A DNA stretch of 64,000 nucleotides from UBA3941 sp002385665 (GTDB lineage Bacteria; Bacillota; Clostridia; Caldicoprobacterales; UBA3941): NCBI GenBank assembly GCA_050949255.1, contig JBMNFJ010000015.1, forward strand, positions 67,898-131,897, written 5' to 3'. Shown here one piece after another: positions 8,627-18,188 of the stretch; positions within the stretch are counted from its first letter, which is position 1, and each line of letters opens with the position of its first letter. Below the pieces are notes generated by a model that searched no databases, was not told where the DNA came from, and was given only the letters and a program-made list of their open reading frames with translations. The translations under genes were made by a program, and so were the position numbers.

Positions 8627-9664
8627 ATGAATTCATTAGAAAGAGTATCCCTGATTCTCCAACACAAGGAAGCCGACCATGTGCCGGTCTATCCCCTGAT
8701 CAATAGCATATCCCGGAACTACACCGGTATAGACTACGCCACCTGGTGTCAGGATACCAATCTGTGCGCCGAGTCCATAATCAGGGCCACCGACGATCTG
8801 GGAGTGGACGTCATCTGTTCATTGGTGGACCTGTCCGTAGAGGCGGCAGATTTTGGCCAGCCCATAGAATACCCCAAAAATGAAGCGGCCCGTCCTGTCC
8901 ACAACGAGAGAATAATTAAATCCATTGAAGAGTATAAAAATGTTGAGCCGGTCAATCCCAGGAAAACCCATAGGATGAGCGAGCATATCCGCCTATGCGA
9001 TATCCTGATGAAGGCCAGAGGTAAGGAGAAACCGGTGGTCGCCTTTGTCTTCGGGCCCCTGGGGGTTGTCAGCATGATGAGGGGTCAGCAGGAGATGTTT
9101 ATGGACGTCCTGGACGACCCGGAATCCGTACACCTAGCCCTGGAGGCGGTTACCCAGACCCTTATGGAATATTGCACCGCCCTTATGGAAACCGGAGTCC
9201 ATGCCATTATGTTCGATACCCTGTATGCCTCCCAATCCATTATGAGCAAGGGGATGTGGGATGCCCTGGAAGGCCCCTATATGGAACGCCTGGCCAACCA
9301 TGTCCATGACAACGGCTGTATGGTCATGATCCACAACTGCGGGACCGGCATCTATTTTGATGTGCAGATTAAGAGGATGAGGCCTCAGGCAATCTCATTC
9401 CTGCACATTCCGGATGATTGCAGCTCCTTTGCGGAAACCAAGGAGAAGTACGGGTCACAGACCACCCTCATTGGCCATTTACCCCCAAGCATGATTCTCA
9501 CCGCCACAGCCCAAGAGATAGAAGAGGAATGCAAGAAAGAGATAGACACCCTGAAAAAGGATGGCGGGTTCATACTGGCTACGGGATGTGAATACCCGGC
9601 CAATGCCAGTGTAGACTATGCCAGGCTTATGGTAAAAACAGCTCAAACCTACGGAAGGTATTAA
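8627..9664 (+). CDS. UroD/MtaA-type corrinoid methyltransferase
   Basis: A 345-residue uroporphyrinogen-decarboxylase-fold protein of the methyltransferase branch (MtaA/MtbA/CmuA type), which moves methyl groups between corrinoid proteins and a thiol or other acceptor. The zinc-site pattern is visible as MIHNCGTG (His-x-Cys) and near the C-terminus ATGCEYP (Cys). The opening MNSLERVSLILQHKEADHVP is the usual N-terminus of this branch. ATG 8627 lies 7 bases after AAGGAGG. No corrinoid-binding protein is adjacent, but a MetH-activation-like gene follows convergently. A true heme-pathway UroD is unlikely. Confidence 0.85.
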   Translation: MNSLERVSLILQHKEADHVPVYPLINSISRNYTGIDYATWCQDTNLCAESIIRATDDLGVDVICSLVDLSVEAADFGQPIEYPKNEAARPVHNERIIKSIEEYKNVEPVNPRKTHRMSEHIRLCDILMKARGKEKPVVAFVFGPLGVVSMMRGQQEMFMDVLDDPESVHLALEAVTQTLMEYCTALMETGVHAIMFDTLYASQSIMSKGMWDALEGPYMERLANHVHDNGCMVMIHNCGTGIYFDVQIKRMRPQAISFLHIPDDCSSFAETKEKYGSQTTLIGHLPPSMILTATAQEIEEECKKEIDTLKKDGGFILATGCEYPANASVDYARLMVKTAQTYGRY

Positions 9665-9675
9665 AAAGCTGAACC

Positions 9676-9704
9676 AAGGGGCGATACGATATCGCCCCTT
9701 TTCC
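9676..9704. terminator. Rho-independent terminator
   Basis: A perfect 11-bp stem AAGGGGCGATA / TATCGCCCCTT with a 3-base loop, then TTTT on the plus strand. It lies between the convergent methyltransferase and activation-domain genes. Confidence 0.92.
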
Positions 9705-9755
9705 TTTTACCGCTATTTTTTGCTTTATCACATGTGGGTTTCTATCTTAAATATC

Positions 9756-10448
9756 CTATCTTTCACTCTCCAGCTTCCAGGTCTCATATAGATGAGGATC
9801 AAAGGGCGCCCTGCGTTTCTCACAGTTCTCCCTGGGGCAGAGCTGGCAGTTAATAAACTCCTTGTCAGATGAAAACCGGATGCCTGATATGGATTTCATA
9901 GGAAGCATTAAAAAGCTGTCGGTGAGCTCCACACCAACCTTTTCAAATGGATCCCCCAGGAGGGTAAAGAGCTGCCTTTGCTGACTTATGGGCCAATCCT
10001 CCAGGGAACCGGGATTCATATTGGATACGGAGTCCAGCCCGTAATTGGACTTCAGATGGTTCTGAAATGCGAGTATGGCCTCTTCCAGGACCGCCTCCAT
10101 TATCTTGTCCATCCAATACTGCTCCAGTATATCCTCCAGTGACTTTGCCCAGTCATACAATTCCCGGCCGCAGGTACAGATATAGGGGTATACCCTGTCC
10201 AAGGAGTCCAGGTTTGCCCTCAGAAGCCGGCTGCTGAACTTCACCCCATCTATCACTACATAATCCTGGCCTTTTTCTTCGATTTTCGCTTCTTTGTACA
10301 ATACCTTGGGTTTTCCGATTTCCTCGGCAACCTTAATCAGTCTAAGTAAATCCTCTATATCTTCACTTTCCTCATCCATATGGAGCTTTTCCAGAATGCG
10401 GTTTAAATCCAGTTTAAAATCTATGGAATCTAAGATAATGGTATCCAT
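9756..10448 (-). CDS. MetH-type B12 activation-domain-like protein
   Basis: A 230-residue stand-alone protein resembling the reactivation domain of cobalamin-dependent methionine synthase. The recognisable core is NMNPGSLEDWPISQQRQLF followed by VGVELTDSFLMLPMKSISGI, equivalent to the AdoMet-binding S-x-S-G-x-x-F region. It ends with a Cys cluster CQLCPRENCEKR. Such proteins are thought to reactivate oxidised corrinoid enzymes, which fits the neighbouring UroD-type methyltransferase. ATG 10448 has AAAGGGG 8 bases upstream; the longer frame lacks an SD there. Confidence 0.78.
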   Translation of the reverse strand: MDTIILDSIDFKLDLNRILEKLHMDEESEDIEDLLRLIKVAEEIGKPKVLYKEAKIEEKGQDYVVIDGVKFSSRLLRANLDSLDRVYPYICTCGRELYDWAKSLEDILEQYWMDKIMEAVLEEAILAFQNHLKSNYGLDSVSNMNPGSLEDWPISQQRQLFTLLGDPFEKVGVELTDSFLMLPMKSISGIRFSSDKEFINCQLCPRENCEKRRAPFDPHLYETWKLESER

Positions 10449-10579
10449 GATGATAACCCCTTTCATATCTGGGAAATAACATGTGGGCCGGCAAGGCCAG
10501 CCCACATATCAATGCCGATGATCAGTACCTCTTGATCTTATCATATACAACCCGTCAATGGAAGTGCAGAAAAGCTTCC

Positions 10580-13500
10580 TTACTCAATAACCCTCTTGGC
10601 AAGATCCGACGGGGAAATCCCGTTCCTGTTATAGGGGGTTAACCTTAAGGCAAAGGTAAATGCCTCAGGTTTTAGCTGGTACTGGGGCAGCTGTCCGGGT
10701 CCACAGCTGGCGGTTCCCAACCCGTTCTTCCTGTAGTCCAGGTGCAGGGTGATCTCCTCCCTGGGGATCAGATCACAGGTGTGCTTTGCCTTTTCTATAT
10801 CTTCCACGGTAAATCTATGGGCACTGAAATTCAATTGAGGCAGGCCCACGGCCAATAGACCCGTTCCATAGGTGTCCGTTAGGGAAACCCATCTTACATC
10901 GGACCTGTTACCGTTTTCCTGGGGATAGGTATAGGGGGTGTAGAGCTCATCCACGGTCTTCTTGTACACTCCAAAACCGTTGGCCATCTTGCTGTCGGGA
11001 TAGGATTCTCCCGGTCCCCGGCCATACCAGGTCACCTTGTCCATCCTGCCGGGTATGGTCATCTGAAGGCCTATGCGGGGCAGCATGTTGGGAAGCTTAT
11101 CCCCTTTAGGCTCTCCCTTTACCTCCAACAAGACATCACCGTTTCCATAAACCCTGTAGGTATACTCGGCATCTATTCCCCATGCCAGTACAGGGGGCGC
11201 TATCCGGCTCTTCACCCTGATAACGGCCACCTTTTCATCCGTGAAATCCCAATCCAGGCCATCCACCCTATGGGTTAAATACCTAAGGCCGGTCTTCTCC
11301 CAATCCTCTGTGGAATTTCTGTCGTTATCCGTAGGTGCATGCCAGAAATTGAGCCTCGGCCCCTTGTCTATCATATCCCTGCCCTGGTAGGTCCAGGCCT
11401 TGATACGGCCTTCCACCTTATCAAATACCAGTTCAAAGTCCATACCCTCTATCCGGAGATCATTTCCTAAGTGATAGCCCTTAACCGGAGGCATGGATTG
11501 GACACATACAGGTACCGGGTCAGGGGTCTCCACCGGCAGCCTGAACTGAGCCCATGCAACCTCATGGCCCTGTTTGGCCCAATTTGTATCATGGGCCAAT
11601 ACAAATCTTAAGTTTAGCCAGTATTCCGTACCCGCTGCCGGATTCTCGGGCATCTTATAGGGTATTGTTACCTCCTTGCTCTCTCCGGCTGGGATATCCT
11701 CAATAGCCATCTTGCCGCTCTGGAGGATACATCCGTCAGCCATCACGTTATAAGCCATTGCAAGTCCGTCCAAGCCTATAAAATCATATCTGTTGGTCAG
11801 TTTTATCCTGCCCGCCTTAAGGTCGATCTCCTCTGCCAGAACGGGCTCGATGATTTTCTTGTATTCAATGAGACCCGGGGTGGGTGTGCGATCCGGCAGT
11901 AAGAGGCCGTCGACTATAAAGTTGCCGTCGTTGGGATAGTCCCCGAAATCTCCGCCATAACCAAAGTATTTAACCCCGTCTTCAGTTTCCTTTGGAACGC
12001 CGTGGTCTATCCACTCCCATATAAAGCCGCCCTGAAGGCGTCTGTAGGTATAGAAGGCCTCCCAATATTCCTTGAGCCCGCCGGGACCGTTACCCATGGC
12101 GTGGGCATATTCGCACATGATGTGGGGGTGGTCAAAGTCCTCCCTCCTGCCTACTTCAATCATTTCCTCCACCGAGGTATACATGGTGCTGTACACATCC
12201 GCCACCTTGATCTCATCCTTGTGACCCTTGAAGCAGCGGGCCGTCTCTCCCTCATAATGGATTAAGCGGCTGGTGTCCCTGGACCTTATCCATTGGCCCA
12301 TGGCAACGTGGTTGCATCCAAACCCCGATTCATTACCCAGAGACCACATTATGATAGAAGGGTGGTTCTTATCCCTTTCCACCATTCTCCTTACCCTGTC
12401 CACATAGGCTTCTTCCCAATCGGGATCGTCGCTTAACCGGTCTATGTCCCCTGCCAGCTCAAAGCCGTGAGTCTCAAGATCGGTCTCATCTATAACATAC
12501 AGCCCGTACTTGTCACAGAGGTCATAGAATCTTGGATCGTTGGGATAATGGGCCGTACGCACCGCGTTAATATTATGGCGTTTCATGATCAGGACATCCT
12601 GCTCCATAGTCTCCAGGGATACTGTCCTGCCGCCTTCCGGATGATGGTCATGGCGGTTAACCCCTTTGAGCATGATGGCAACGCCGTTGACCAGGAAGAC
12701 ACCGTCCTTTAGCTCTATGGTGCGGAAGCCAACTCTGTTTGCTACCACCTCTACTATATTTCCGTCAGCATCCTTTAGTGTAAGAACTACAGTATAGAGA
12801 TAGGGATGCTCTGCCGACCATTTTTCCGGATTGTCTACCGGCAGCTCCAGTTCAAAAACAGCCTGGTCATTGGCATCTATGGATATGGATCCGGCTGATG
12901 TTTCTCCAATGAGGCTTTCGGTAGCATCCAGCAATACCATTTCAACGCTATAGCCATCTGCCCTGGCCTGACCGTTATTTTTCAGCCTGGTCTCTACCTT
13001 TAAGACTCCGTCCCTATACTCATCATCAAGATGGGTGTTTACAAAGAAATCTTCGATCATGGTTTCCGGTCTGGATAAGAGATAAACATCCCTGTATATC
13101 CCGCTCAGCCACCACATATCCTGATCCTCCAGGTAGCTGCCGTCGGACCACTGGTATACCCTTACAGCCAGGGTATTTTTGCCCGGCCTGATGAACTGGG
13201 TAATATCAAACTCGGAGGGCATCCGGCTGACCTTGCTGAATCCCACTTCCTGGCCGTTTACCCAAACATGGAAGGCACTGTCCACCCCTTCAAAACGGAG
13301 AAAAGTCCTTCTTCCCTCCCAGTTATTTGGTATGTAGAACTCCCTTAGATAGCAGCCAGTGGGATTCTCGCTGGGTACAAAAGGCGGATCCACGGGAAAA
13401 GGGTACATTATGTTGGTGTAGTGAGGACGCCCGTAACCCTTGTACTGCCAGCAGCTGGGTACCTCTATATCATCCCAGCCCCCGGCATCATAATCCTCAT

Positions 13501-13717
13501 TATAGAATCCCTGGGGTGCTTCCATGGGCGAGGGCGCATAGTTGAATTTCCACATTCCATTCAAAAGCATAAACCAAGGTGAACGCTGCCTCTCTAAGGT
13601 CAGGGCATCCTCCCTGGCTGAGTACGGAACAAAATAGGCGCGTTCCGGCTGACGATTTCGGTGCATCAGCTTATGATTTTCCCAATCATTAACTTTTCCA
13701 TGATAGGTTTGTCTCAT
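10580..13717 (-). CDS. lacZ: GH2 beta-galactosidase (LacZ/EbgA type)
   Basis: A full-length 1045-residue family 2 beta-galactosidase that hydrolyses lactose-like beta-galactosides. Order of domains: sugar-binding jelly roll (about 45-215), Ig-like domain, TIM barrel (about 330-620), second Ig-like domain, and C-terminal beta-sandwich (about 740-1025). The acid/base Glu is in MWSLGNESGFGCN and the nucleophile Glu in MCEYAHAMGNGPG. The N-terminal ENHKLMHRNRQPERAYFVPY is typical of long LacZ. ATG 13717 follows GGGAG. No signal peptide is seen, so it is cytosolic, and a sugar importer must lie elsewhere. Confidence 0.96.
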   Translation of the reverse strand: MRQTYHGKVNDWENHKLMHRNRQPERAYFVPYSAREDALTLERQRSPWFMLLNGMWKFNYAPSPMEAPQGFYNEDYDAGGWDDIEVPSCWQYKGYGRPHYTNIMYPFPVDPPFVPSENPTGCYLREFYIPNNWEGRRTFLRFEGVDSAFHVWVNGQEVGFSKVSRMPSEFDITQFIRPGKNTLAVRVYQWSDGSYLEDQDMWWLSGIYRDVYLLSRPETMIEDFFVNTHLDDEYRDGVLKVETRLKNNGQARADGYSVEMVLLDATESLIGETSAGSISIDANDQAVFELELPVDNPEKWSAEHPYLYTVVLTLKDADGNIVEVVANRVGFRTIELKDGVFLVNGVAIMLKGVNRHDHHPEGGRTVSLETMEQDVLIMKRHNINAVRTAHYPNDPRFYDLCDKYGLYVIDETDLETHGFELAGDIDRLSDDPDWEEAYVDRVRRMVERDKNHPSIIMWSLGNESGFGCNHVAMGQWIRSRDTSRLIHYEGETARCFKGHKDEIKVADVYSTMYTSVEEMIEVGRREDFDHPHIMCEYAHAMGNGPGGLKEYWEAFYTYRRLQGGFIWEWIDHGVPKETEDGVKYFGYGGDFGDYPNDGNFIVDGLLLPDRTPTPGLIEYKKIIEPVLAEEIDLKAGRIKLTNRYDFIGLDGLAMAYNVMADGCILQSGKMAIEDIPAGESKEVTIPYKMPENPAAGTEYWLNLRFVLAHDTNWAKQGHEVAWAQFRLPVETPDPVPVCVQSMPPVKGYHLGNDLRIEGMDFELVFDKVEGRIKAWTYQGRDMIDKGPRLNFWHAPTDNDRNSTEDWEKTGLRYLTHRVDGLDWDFTDEKVAVIRVKSRIAPPVLAWGIDAEYTYRVYGNGDVLLEVKGEPKGDKLPNMLPRIGLQMTIPGRMDKVTWYGRGPGESYPDSKMANGFGVYKKTVDELYTPYTYPQENGNRSDVRWVSLTDTYGTGLLAVGLPQLNFSAHRFTVEDIEKAKHTCDLIPREEITLHLDYRKNGLGTASCGPGQLPQYQLKPEAFTFALRLTPYNRNGISPSDLAKRVIE

Positions 13718-13829
13718 TTTTTGCTCCCTTCGTATATTTTTTATTTTCTTATGCTATTCCTGACTGCACTGTATTGGCTTAATGCGATGTACTGATCAGC
13801 TATATGTGGATTTTGGCTATAAAACATTG

Positions 13830-13868
13830 ATTGGAATCTGCCTCCACAAATCCATCCTCCCTAGTAAC
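13830..13868. repeat. Half-copy of the GGGAGGATGG intergenic repeat
   Basis: TTGGAATCTGCCTCCACAAA continuing through CCATCCTCCC and TAGTAACG is the near-exact inverse complement of 43088-43127. A GATAAGCG unit (13940-13947) lies nearby. The left half of the element is missing. Confidence 0.7.
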
Positions 13869-13954
13869 GATATTGCTATACCAAATTGTATATCATATAG
13901 CTGACTGAATTAGTTTGCGTAAGAACAATGATAATAAGCTGTTGATAAGCGAAA

Positions 13955-14941
13955 TCAAACTTCCACTATACTCTTCTCCCTATGGGACTTATAGGCTCCC
14001 TCCATAAGGCGGGTAAGCTCTATTCCATCTTCCAGACCAAAGAGTATCTCTCCGTCCCGTAGGATTCCTTCGACCCACTGGTCGATAGCGCTGGGTAGTG
14101 GATCCGGAAGTTGGGTAGGAGTTATCCAACCAGGCACCTGGCTTTCCATCTTGCTGGATACAAGCCTGATCTGATTATCGGCCCCGCCTATAAACAGGCT
14201 TCCATGAGTTCCATAGAGCTCCAGGGAAAAGGGGCTGTCGGAGGTTACAAAGCCGGTTTCATTTATGGCTATGGCCTTGTTCTTAAACTCTATGACGCTA
14301 ACGGCGTTATCCTCTACAGGCTTGTCTATGTAGTTGTTGAACATGGAGGTTATACGGACAGGTTCGCCCAATAGCCACCTGGACAGGTACATACCATGGG
14401 CACCCAGATCTATCATGGCACCGCCGCCGCATTCAACCGGATCATAAAAATGGTCAGGGAGCCAGCCGGCCACGGAACCGTTGTGAGCATTCCTGATTCG
14501 CAGCAGGGTGATATCACCTATCAAGCCCTCGTCCACTACCTTCTTGGCAAACAGGTTGTGGGGCATGGTGCGATGAGGGAAGGATATGCAGAACTTTACT
14601 CCTGCCTCACGGACCGCCTGGGCAATCTCTTCGCATTCCCTTACAGTAAGGGCCATTACCTTCTCCGTAAATATGTGCTTTCCTGCCTTGGCAGCGGCTA
14701 CCATTACCTCCCTATGCATGTTGGTAGGGGTATTGATGACCACCGCGTCAACATCGTTCCTGCCAAGCAGGGCATCCAAATCCGCTTCAAATGCGGCACC
14801 GATCTCCTTGGCGTTCTTTTCGCCTCTTTCGGGGATTTCATCCCAAACCGCCGTAATTTTTACATCATCCCGAGCCATTAGCTGCTTGGTATAGTCCCAG
14901 GCATGAACATGCCAATAGCTGAGCATAGCAACCTTTAACAT
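13955..14941 (-). CDS. Gfo/Idh/MocA family oxidoreductase
   Basis: A 328-residue NAD(P)-dependent sugar or inositol dehydrogenase-like protein. The Rossmann N-terminus KVAMLSYWHVHAWDYTKQL is unusual, since the common G-x-G-x-x-G is replaced by a His-rich loop. The TNMHREVMVAAAKAGKHIFTEK motif with its conserved Glu-Lys is standard. The substrate domain includes GGGAMIDLGAHGMYLSRWLL. ATG 14941 follows GGGGAGG. It lies downstream of the DMT permease and upstream of lacZ in the same direction, suggesting a role in carbohydrate use. Confidence 0.85.
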   Translation of the reverse strand: MLKVAMLSYWHVHAWDYTKQLMARDDVKITAVWDEIPERGEKNAKEIGAAFEADLDALLGRNDVDAVVINTPTNMHREVMVAAAKAGKHIFTEKVMALTVRECEEIAQAVREAGVKFCISFPHRTMPHNLFAKKVVDEGLIGDITLLRIRNAHNGSVAGWLPDHFYDPVECGGGAMIDLGAHGMYLSRWLLGEPVRITSMFNNYIDKPVEDNAVSVIEFKNKAIAINETGFVTSDSPFSLELYGTHGSLFIGGADNQIRLVSSKMESQVPGWITPTQLPDPLPSAIDQWVEGILRDGEILFGLEDGIELTRLMEGAYKSHREKSIVEV

Positions 14942-15065
14942 ATCTTTCCTCCCCTTTCGGTAATCTTAAATTATCACAAATAGTCTTAACCAAATACTAC
15001 ATATACTGGTGATCTTAGTTTACTCTTGTGCAGCTTAATTATAGCATAAAACACCAATTATTTCT

Positions 15066-15974
15066 TCAATTGCTTAAGGTTTTTCCAACTGCCAACCTGC
15101 CGTGTAAAAATTCTAATTTTGTTTCTGCTATTATTATTCCAATCAATATTAGGAGGCAGCCGACCAGCATGGTAGGGGTAAATACATCCCCATGAAATAT
15201 AATGGCGAATATTGAACCAAAAACGGCTTCCAGGCAGAGAATTATAGAGGTATGGCTTGCCGTGGTGTATTTTTGGGCAATGGTCTGAATGGAAAAGCAA
15301 AAGAGGGTACAAACCGCTATGATATACAGCATGGACCCATATGTCTCCCTGGATATTTGACTAGGAAACGATTCAAACAAGAGGGCACAAACCAGGGCCA
15401 AAAAACCGGTGGTAAGCATTTGGGTTACGGTTAAAACCGCAAGATCCGCCCGCTTCGACCAATGCCCCAGCATTGTTATATGCCCGGCAAAGAAGAATGC
15501 GCAGGCCAGGGTCAGAAGATCCCCCAGGTTTATTCCGTTGCCTCCCTTTAGGGTAAGAAAACCGATTCCGATAAGGCATAGTATGGAGGCTATAACCGAA
15601 TATATATCCAGCCTGTTCCTATACATTATCCAGGCCATAAAGGGTACGATTACCACATTAACCCCCGTCAGGAAAGCCTGTTTACCCGCCGTCGTATAAA
15701 GAGCCCCAATGGTTTGAGTGGTAAAGCCCAAAAACAGGAATATGCCTACCAGGATCCCTCCCTTTATATCCTGGATTTTTGCACCCTTTAGTCTCTTAAA
15801 ATAAAAGAGGGATAGCACCAGGCCGGATATAACAAACCTGGCAGCAATCAAATAAAAGGGAGCCACGTCATTTACAGCGTCTTTCACCGCTACAAAGCCG
15901 CCGCCCCACAAAACAGCCACCAGGGCCAAACCCAGATCTGCAATTATTATCTTCTTGCTCTTTATCTTTGCCAA
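15066..15974 (-). CDS. DMT superfamily permease (EamA domains)
   Basis: A 302-residue integral membrane protein with about ten hydrophobic helices arranged as two five-helix EamA repeats. The first begins IIIADLGLALVAVLWGGGFV and the second INLGDLLTLACAFFFAGHIT. Members export or import small metabolites; the substrate is unknown. The start is TTG 15974, 7 bases after GTGGGG. The C-terminus ends with polar residues AVGKTLSN. It is the likely first gene upstream of the Gfo oxidoreductase. Confidence 0.85.
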   Translation of the reverse strand: MAKIKSKKIIIADLGLALVAVLWGGGFVAVKDAVNDVAPFYLIAARFVISGLVLSLFYFKRLKGAKIQDIKGGILVGIFLFLGFTTQTIGALYTTAGKQAFLTGVNVVIVPFMAWIMYRNRLDIYSVIASILCLIGIGFLTLKGGNGINLGDLLTLACAFFFAGHITMLGHWSKRADLAVLTVTQMLTTGFLALVCALLFESFPSQISRETYGSMLYIIAVCTLFCFSIQTIAQKYTTASHTSIILCLEAVFGSIFAIIFHGDVFTPTMLVGCLLILIGIIIAETKLEFLHGRLAVGKTLSN

Positions 15975-16111
15975 TTCGTCACCCCACGCTGTTGATAAGT
16001 AAGTTTAGTTGTATGTAGGATATCATTTCGACTCGATATATTCTTACATTTAATATTCCTGTTGTCAACTACATGGAAAATCGAAGGGCTGCCAATAAAC
16101 GAAAATTGCAT

Positions 16112-16143
16112 AAAAAATTGGCTGCAAAAGGGCTTGCAGCCAA
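16112..16143 (-). terminator. Terminator of the sigma/serpin unit
   Basis: A perfect 10-bp stem TTGGCTGCAA / TTGCAGCCAA with a 6-base loop. On the minus strand it is followed by TTTTTT. It lies 80 bases after the serpin stop. Confidence 0.9.
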
Positions 16144-16223
16144 TTGACCTGTTGAAAAGTTTACTCATTTTTTCTTGAGATTATCTATTTCCCGTACCAA
16201 GCTATTTAACGGGTTGTATCCGT

Positions 16224-17582
16224 CTACTTGGCAGGGTTCTCGCAGACCCCCACGAACAGGAGGGCTCCGTTTTGTGACGTGATGCCGTAGATAAAGGGTC
16301 GGTCCAGAATCATTTCGGCCCGGTCCTCCGGGAGAGCAGCTCCACAGTAGTCTATCTGGGTAAAGGCGGAAGCCTCAACCCCGTCCTCATCTATGGATAT
16401 ATGGGTATCCTGCCTTATATCGGTTATAAAGGCCATGTGATCTGCGATACCTGAAAAATCAGCATCCCTCTCAAAAGCCGAGTTAACACCAAGGTCCCTG
16501 ATCACGTCTAGAAGCTTAAGGCTGGTACCGAATTTGAACTTGGGTACCTTCCATACCACCTCTCCGTAAAACTCCTCCCCGCCTTCGAAGGCTTCCCGCA
16601 TCTGCTCCGGCGATGAAAGGAGGTCATAGGGGGTAATGCCCTCGTCGGGCAGTATAAAGATCATCCTTCCTGCATTCTTAAGCCCCAAAGATGACCTGGT
16701 AAAACCGTCCCCACGTGCAAAGCCTGCGGAGCCGAAGGTCTGATTCATAAATTCGGTCTTTACCTCATCACCGTTTGAAAGATGGAAAACATCAAAGGCG
16801 GTCTTATCCTTATTAAACCTGTCAATCCATTGGTCATAGAAGTAGATGGTATTGATGATGCTGAGGATCTGATCCCTGTCAAATTCAAAGGATGGATTCA
16901 AGGTGCCATTGGTATTGTCGAAGACCCATTTGGTCATGGCCTTCTCGGTGGTATCTGCATCGGCAAAGTCCACACTATGGGAGGATGCATAGAAATTCTC
17001 CGCAGCGTTTTTCACAAAACTCTTCTTAAACTCGATGGGCTCTCCATTCATGTCATCATCAAGCCACAGGGAATTGGCTATCTTCAATTTTCCAATTTCG
17101 TTATCGGTATATAACAGGCGGTATAGATTCCCGCTTTGGATGGACAGGGTTTCACCGTCGGCCACCCCCAACAGGGATAAGAGCTCCCTTTGGGTGTCCC
17201 CCTCCGCGCCTGAGGCAGCCAGGGCCAGGGCATAGTAGAGGGATAAGGGGGAGTAGTTTATATTATCGCCCCTGTTTTCAAAAATCCGGACAGAGGTTTT
17301 ATATGCAAAATCCTTTATAGCCGCCTCAAAGGCCTCATCCACGGGGTTTTCATCCCGGACCTCCCATGCCCCGTCTGTATCCTCAAAAGCAAGGGCTTTG
17401 GGGTAAATCACATCCATGATCGGCTCTGTGCCGCCACCAGAACCTCTTCCTGAAAAAATTACCTGCCATATAGAGGTAAGCTGACCTATGCCCAGCACCA
17501 GTACCAGGCAGGCGGCAACTATGCCCCAAATCCTCCATGGTTTGATTCTCTTTTTCAGCTTGACTGTTCGTGCTTCATCCAC
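16224..17582 (-). CDS. Membrane-anchored serpin, cotranscribed with a sigma factor; start probably frameshifted
   Basis: Serpin family serine/cysteine protease inhibitor, about 380 residues of serpin fold after a transmembrane segment (IWGIVAACLVLVLGIGQL, residues about 18-35), so it should face the outside. Serpin marks are NINYSPLSLYYALALAASGA, MTKWVFDNTNGT and the hinge DEDGVEASAFTQIDY, then DRPFIYGI. The open frame begins at GTG 17582 without an SD. A much better start is ATG 17634, overlapping the sigma stop as ATGA and preceded by AAGGAGG, but it is one base out of frame. Removing one G from GGGG at 17626-17629 would add KGRGLFDAITEVDDELVDEA, a typical sigma-linked N-terminus. Confidence 0.85.
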   Translation of the reverse strand: MDEARTVKLKKRIKPWRIWGIVAACLVLVLGIGQLTSIWQVIFSGRGSGGGTEPIMDVIYPKALAFEDTDGAWEVRDENPVDEAFEAAIKDFAYKTSVRIFENRGDNINYSPLSLYYALALAASGAEGDTQRELLSLLGVADGETLSIQSGNLYRLLYTDNEIGKLKIANSLWLDDDMNGEPIEFKKSFVKNAAENFYASSHSVDFADADTTEKAMTKWVFDNTNGTLNPSFEFDRDQILSIINTIYFYDQWIDRFNKDKTAFDVFHLSNGDEVKTEFMNQTFGSAGFARGDGFTRSSLGLKNAGRMIFILPDEGITPYDLLSSPEQMREAFEGGEEFYGEVVWKVPKFKFGTSLKLLDVIRDLGVNSAFERDADFSGIADHMAFITDIRQDTHISIDEDGVEASAFTQIDYCGAALPEDRAEMILDRPFIYGITSQNGALLFVGVCENPAK

Positions 17583-17630
17583 TAACTCATCATCTACTTC
17601 TGTAATGGCATCAAAGAGTCCTCTTCCCCT

Positions 17631-18188
17631 TCATAGCCAAATACCCTCCTTTTCCAGTTCTATCCTGAGGCTCTGCCTTAGGCGGTACATCCGTCCCGCC
17701 AGCTTGTTGGGTGTAGTACCCCATTCCCTGGCAAGGGCATTTAAGGTTTCACAGAACCAATATCTGCGGAGGAACAGTACCCTGTCCCCTTGAGACAGGG
17801 AGCGAAGCCAATTGTTTAAAACTTTGGTTATCTCCCTGGATTGGATTTCCCCTTCCACGTCCTCCCGTGAAGGAGCGCACTGGGAAAGCTCCGATAACAG
17901 TACTTCCGTCCCCCCAAACCTCTTTTGGGCATGGTTTTTGTTCCAGCGGTTGATGGACAGATTGCGCACAATCCGGCCCAAGTAGGCTGCCAGCGAATTG
18001 GGCCGCTTGGGCGGTATGGACTGCCAGGCTTTGTTGTATGTATCGTTGACGCATTCTTCGCTGTCCTGCGGGCTGCTTAATATGTTTATGGCGATGGAAT
18101 AGCACAGTCCGCCATATTTCGCCTGGGTCTCCTTTATCGCACCCTCATCCCTGGCCCAGTAGAGGTCCAGAATTTTTGAATCCTCCAT
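17631..18188 (-). CDS. ECF-like RNA polymerase sigma factor
   Basis: A 185-residue sigma-70 family protein of the short (ECF-like) class. Region 2 is seen in DSEECVNDTYNKAWQSIPPK followed by LAAYLGRIVRNLSINRWNK. Region 4 is the C-terminal helix-turn-helix around LNALAREWGTTPNKLAGRMY. ATG 18188 has GGGGG 6 bases upstream; a longer frame to 18224 has none. Its stop overlaps the best start of the serpin gene, so the downstream protein takes the position usually held by the anti-sigma or regulated surface protein. The target promoters are unknown. Confidence 0.9.
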   Translation of the reverse strand: MEDSKILDLYWARDEGAIKETQAKYGGLCYSIAINILSSPQDSEECVNDTYNKAWQSIPPKRPNSLAAYLGRIVRNLSINRWNKNHAQKRFGGTEVLLSELSQCAPSREDVEGEIQSREITKVLNNWLRSLSQGDRVLFLRRYWFCETLNALAREWGTTPNKLAGRMYRLRQSLRIELEKEGIWL

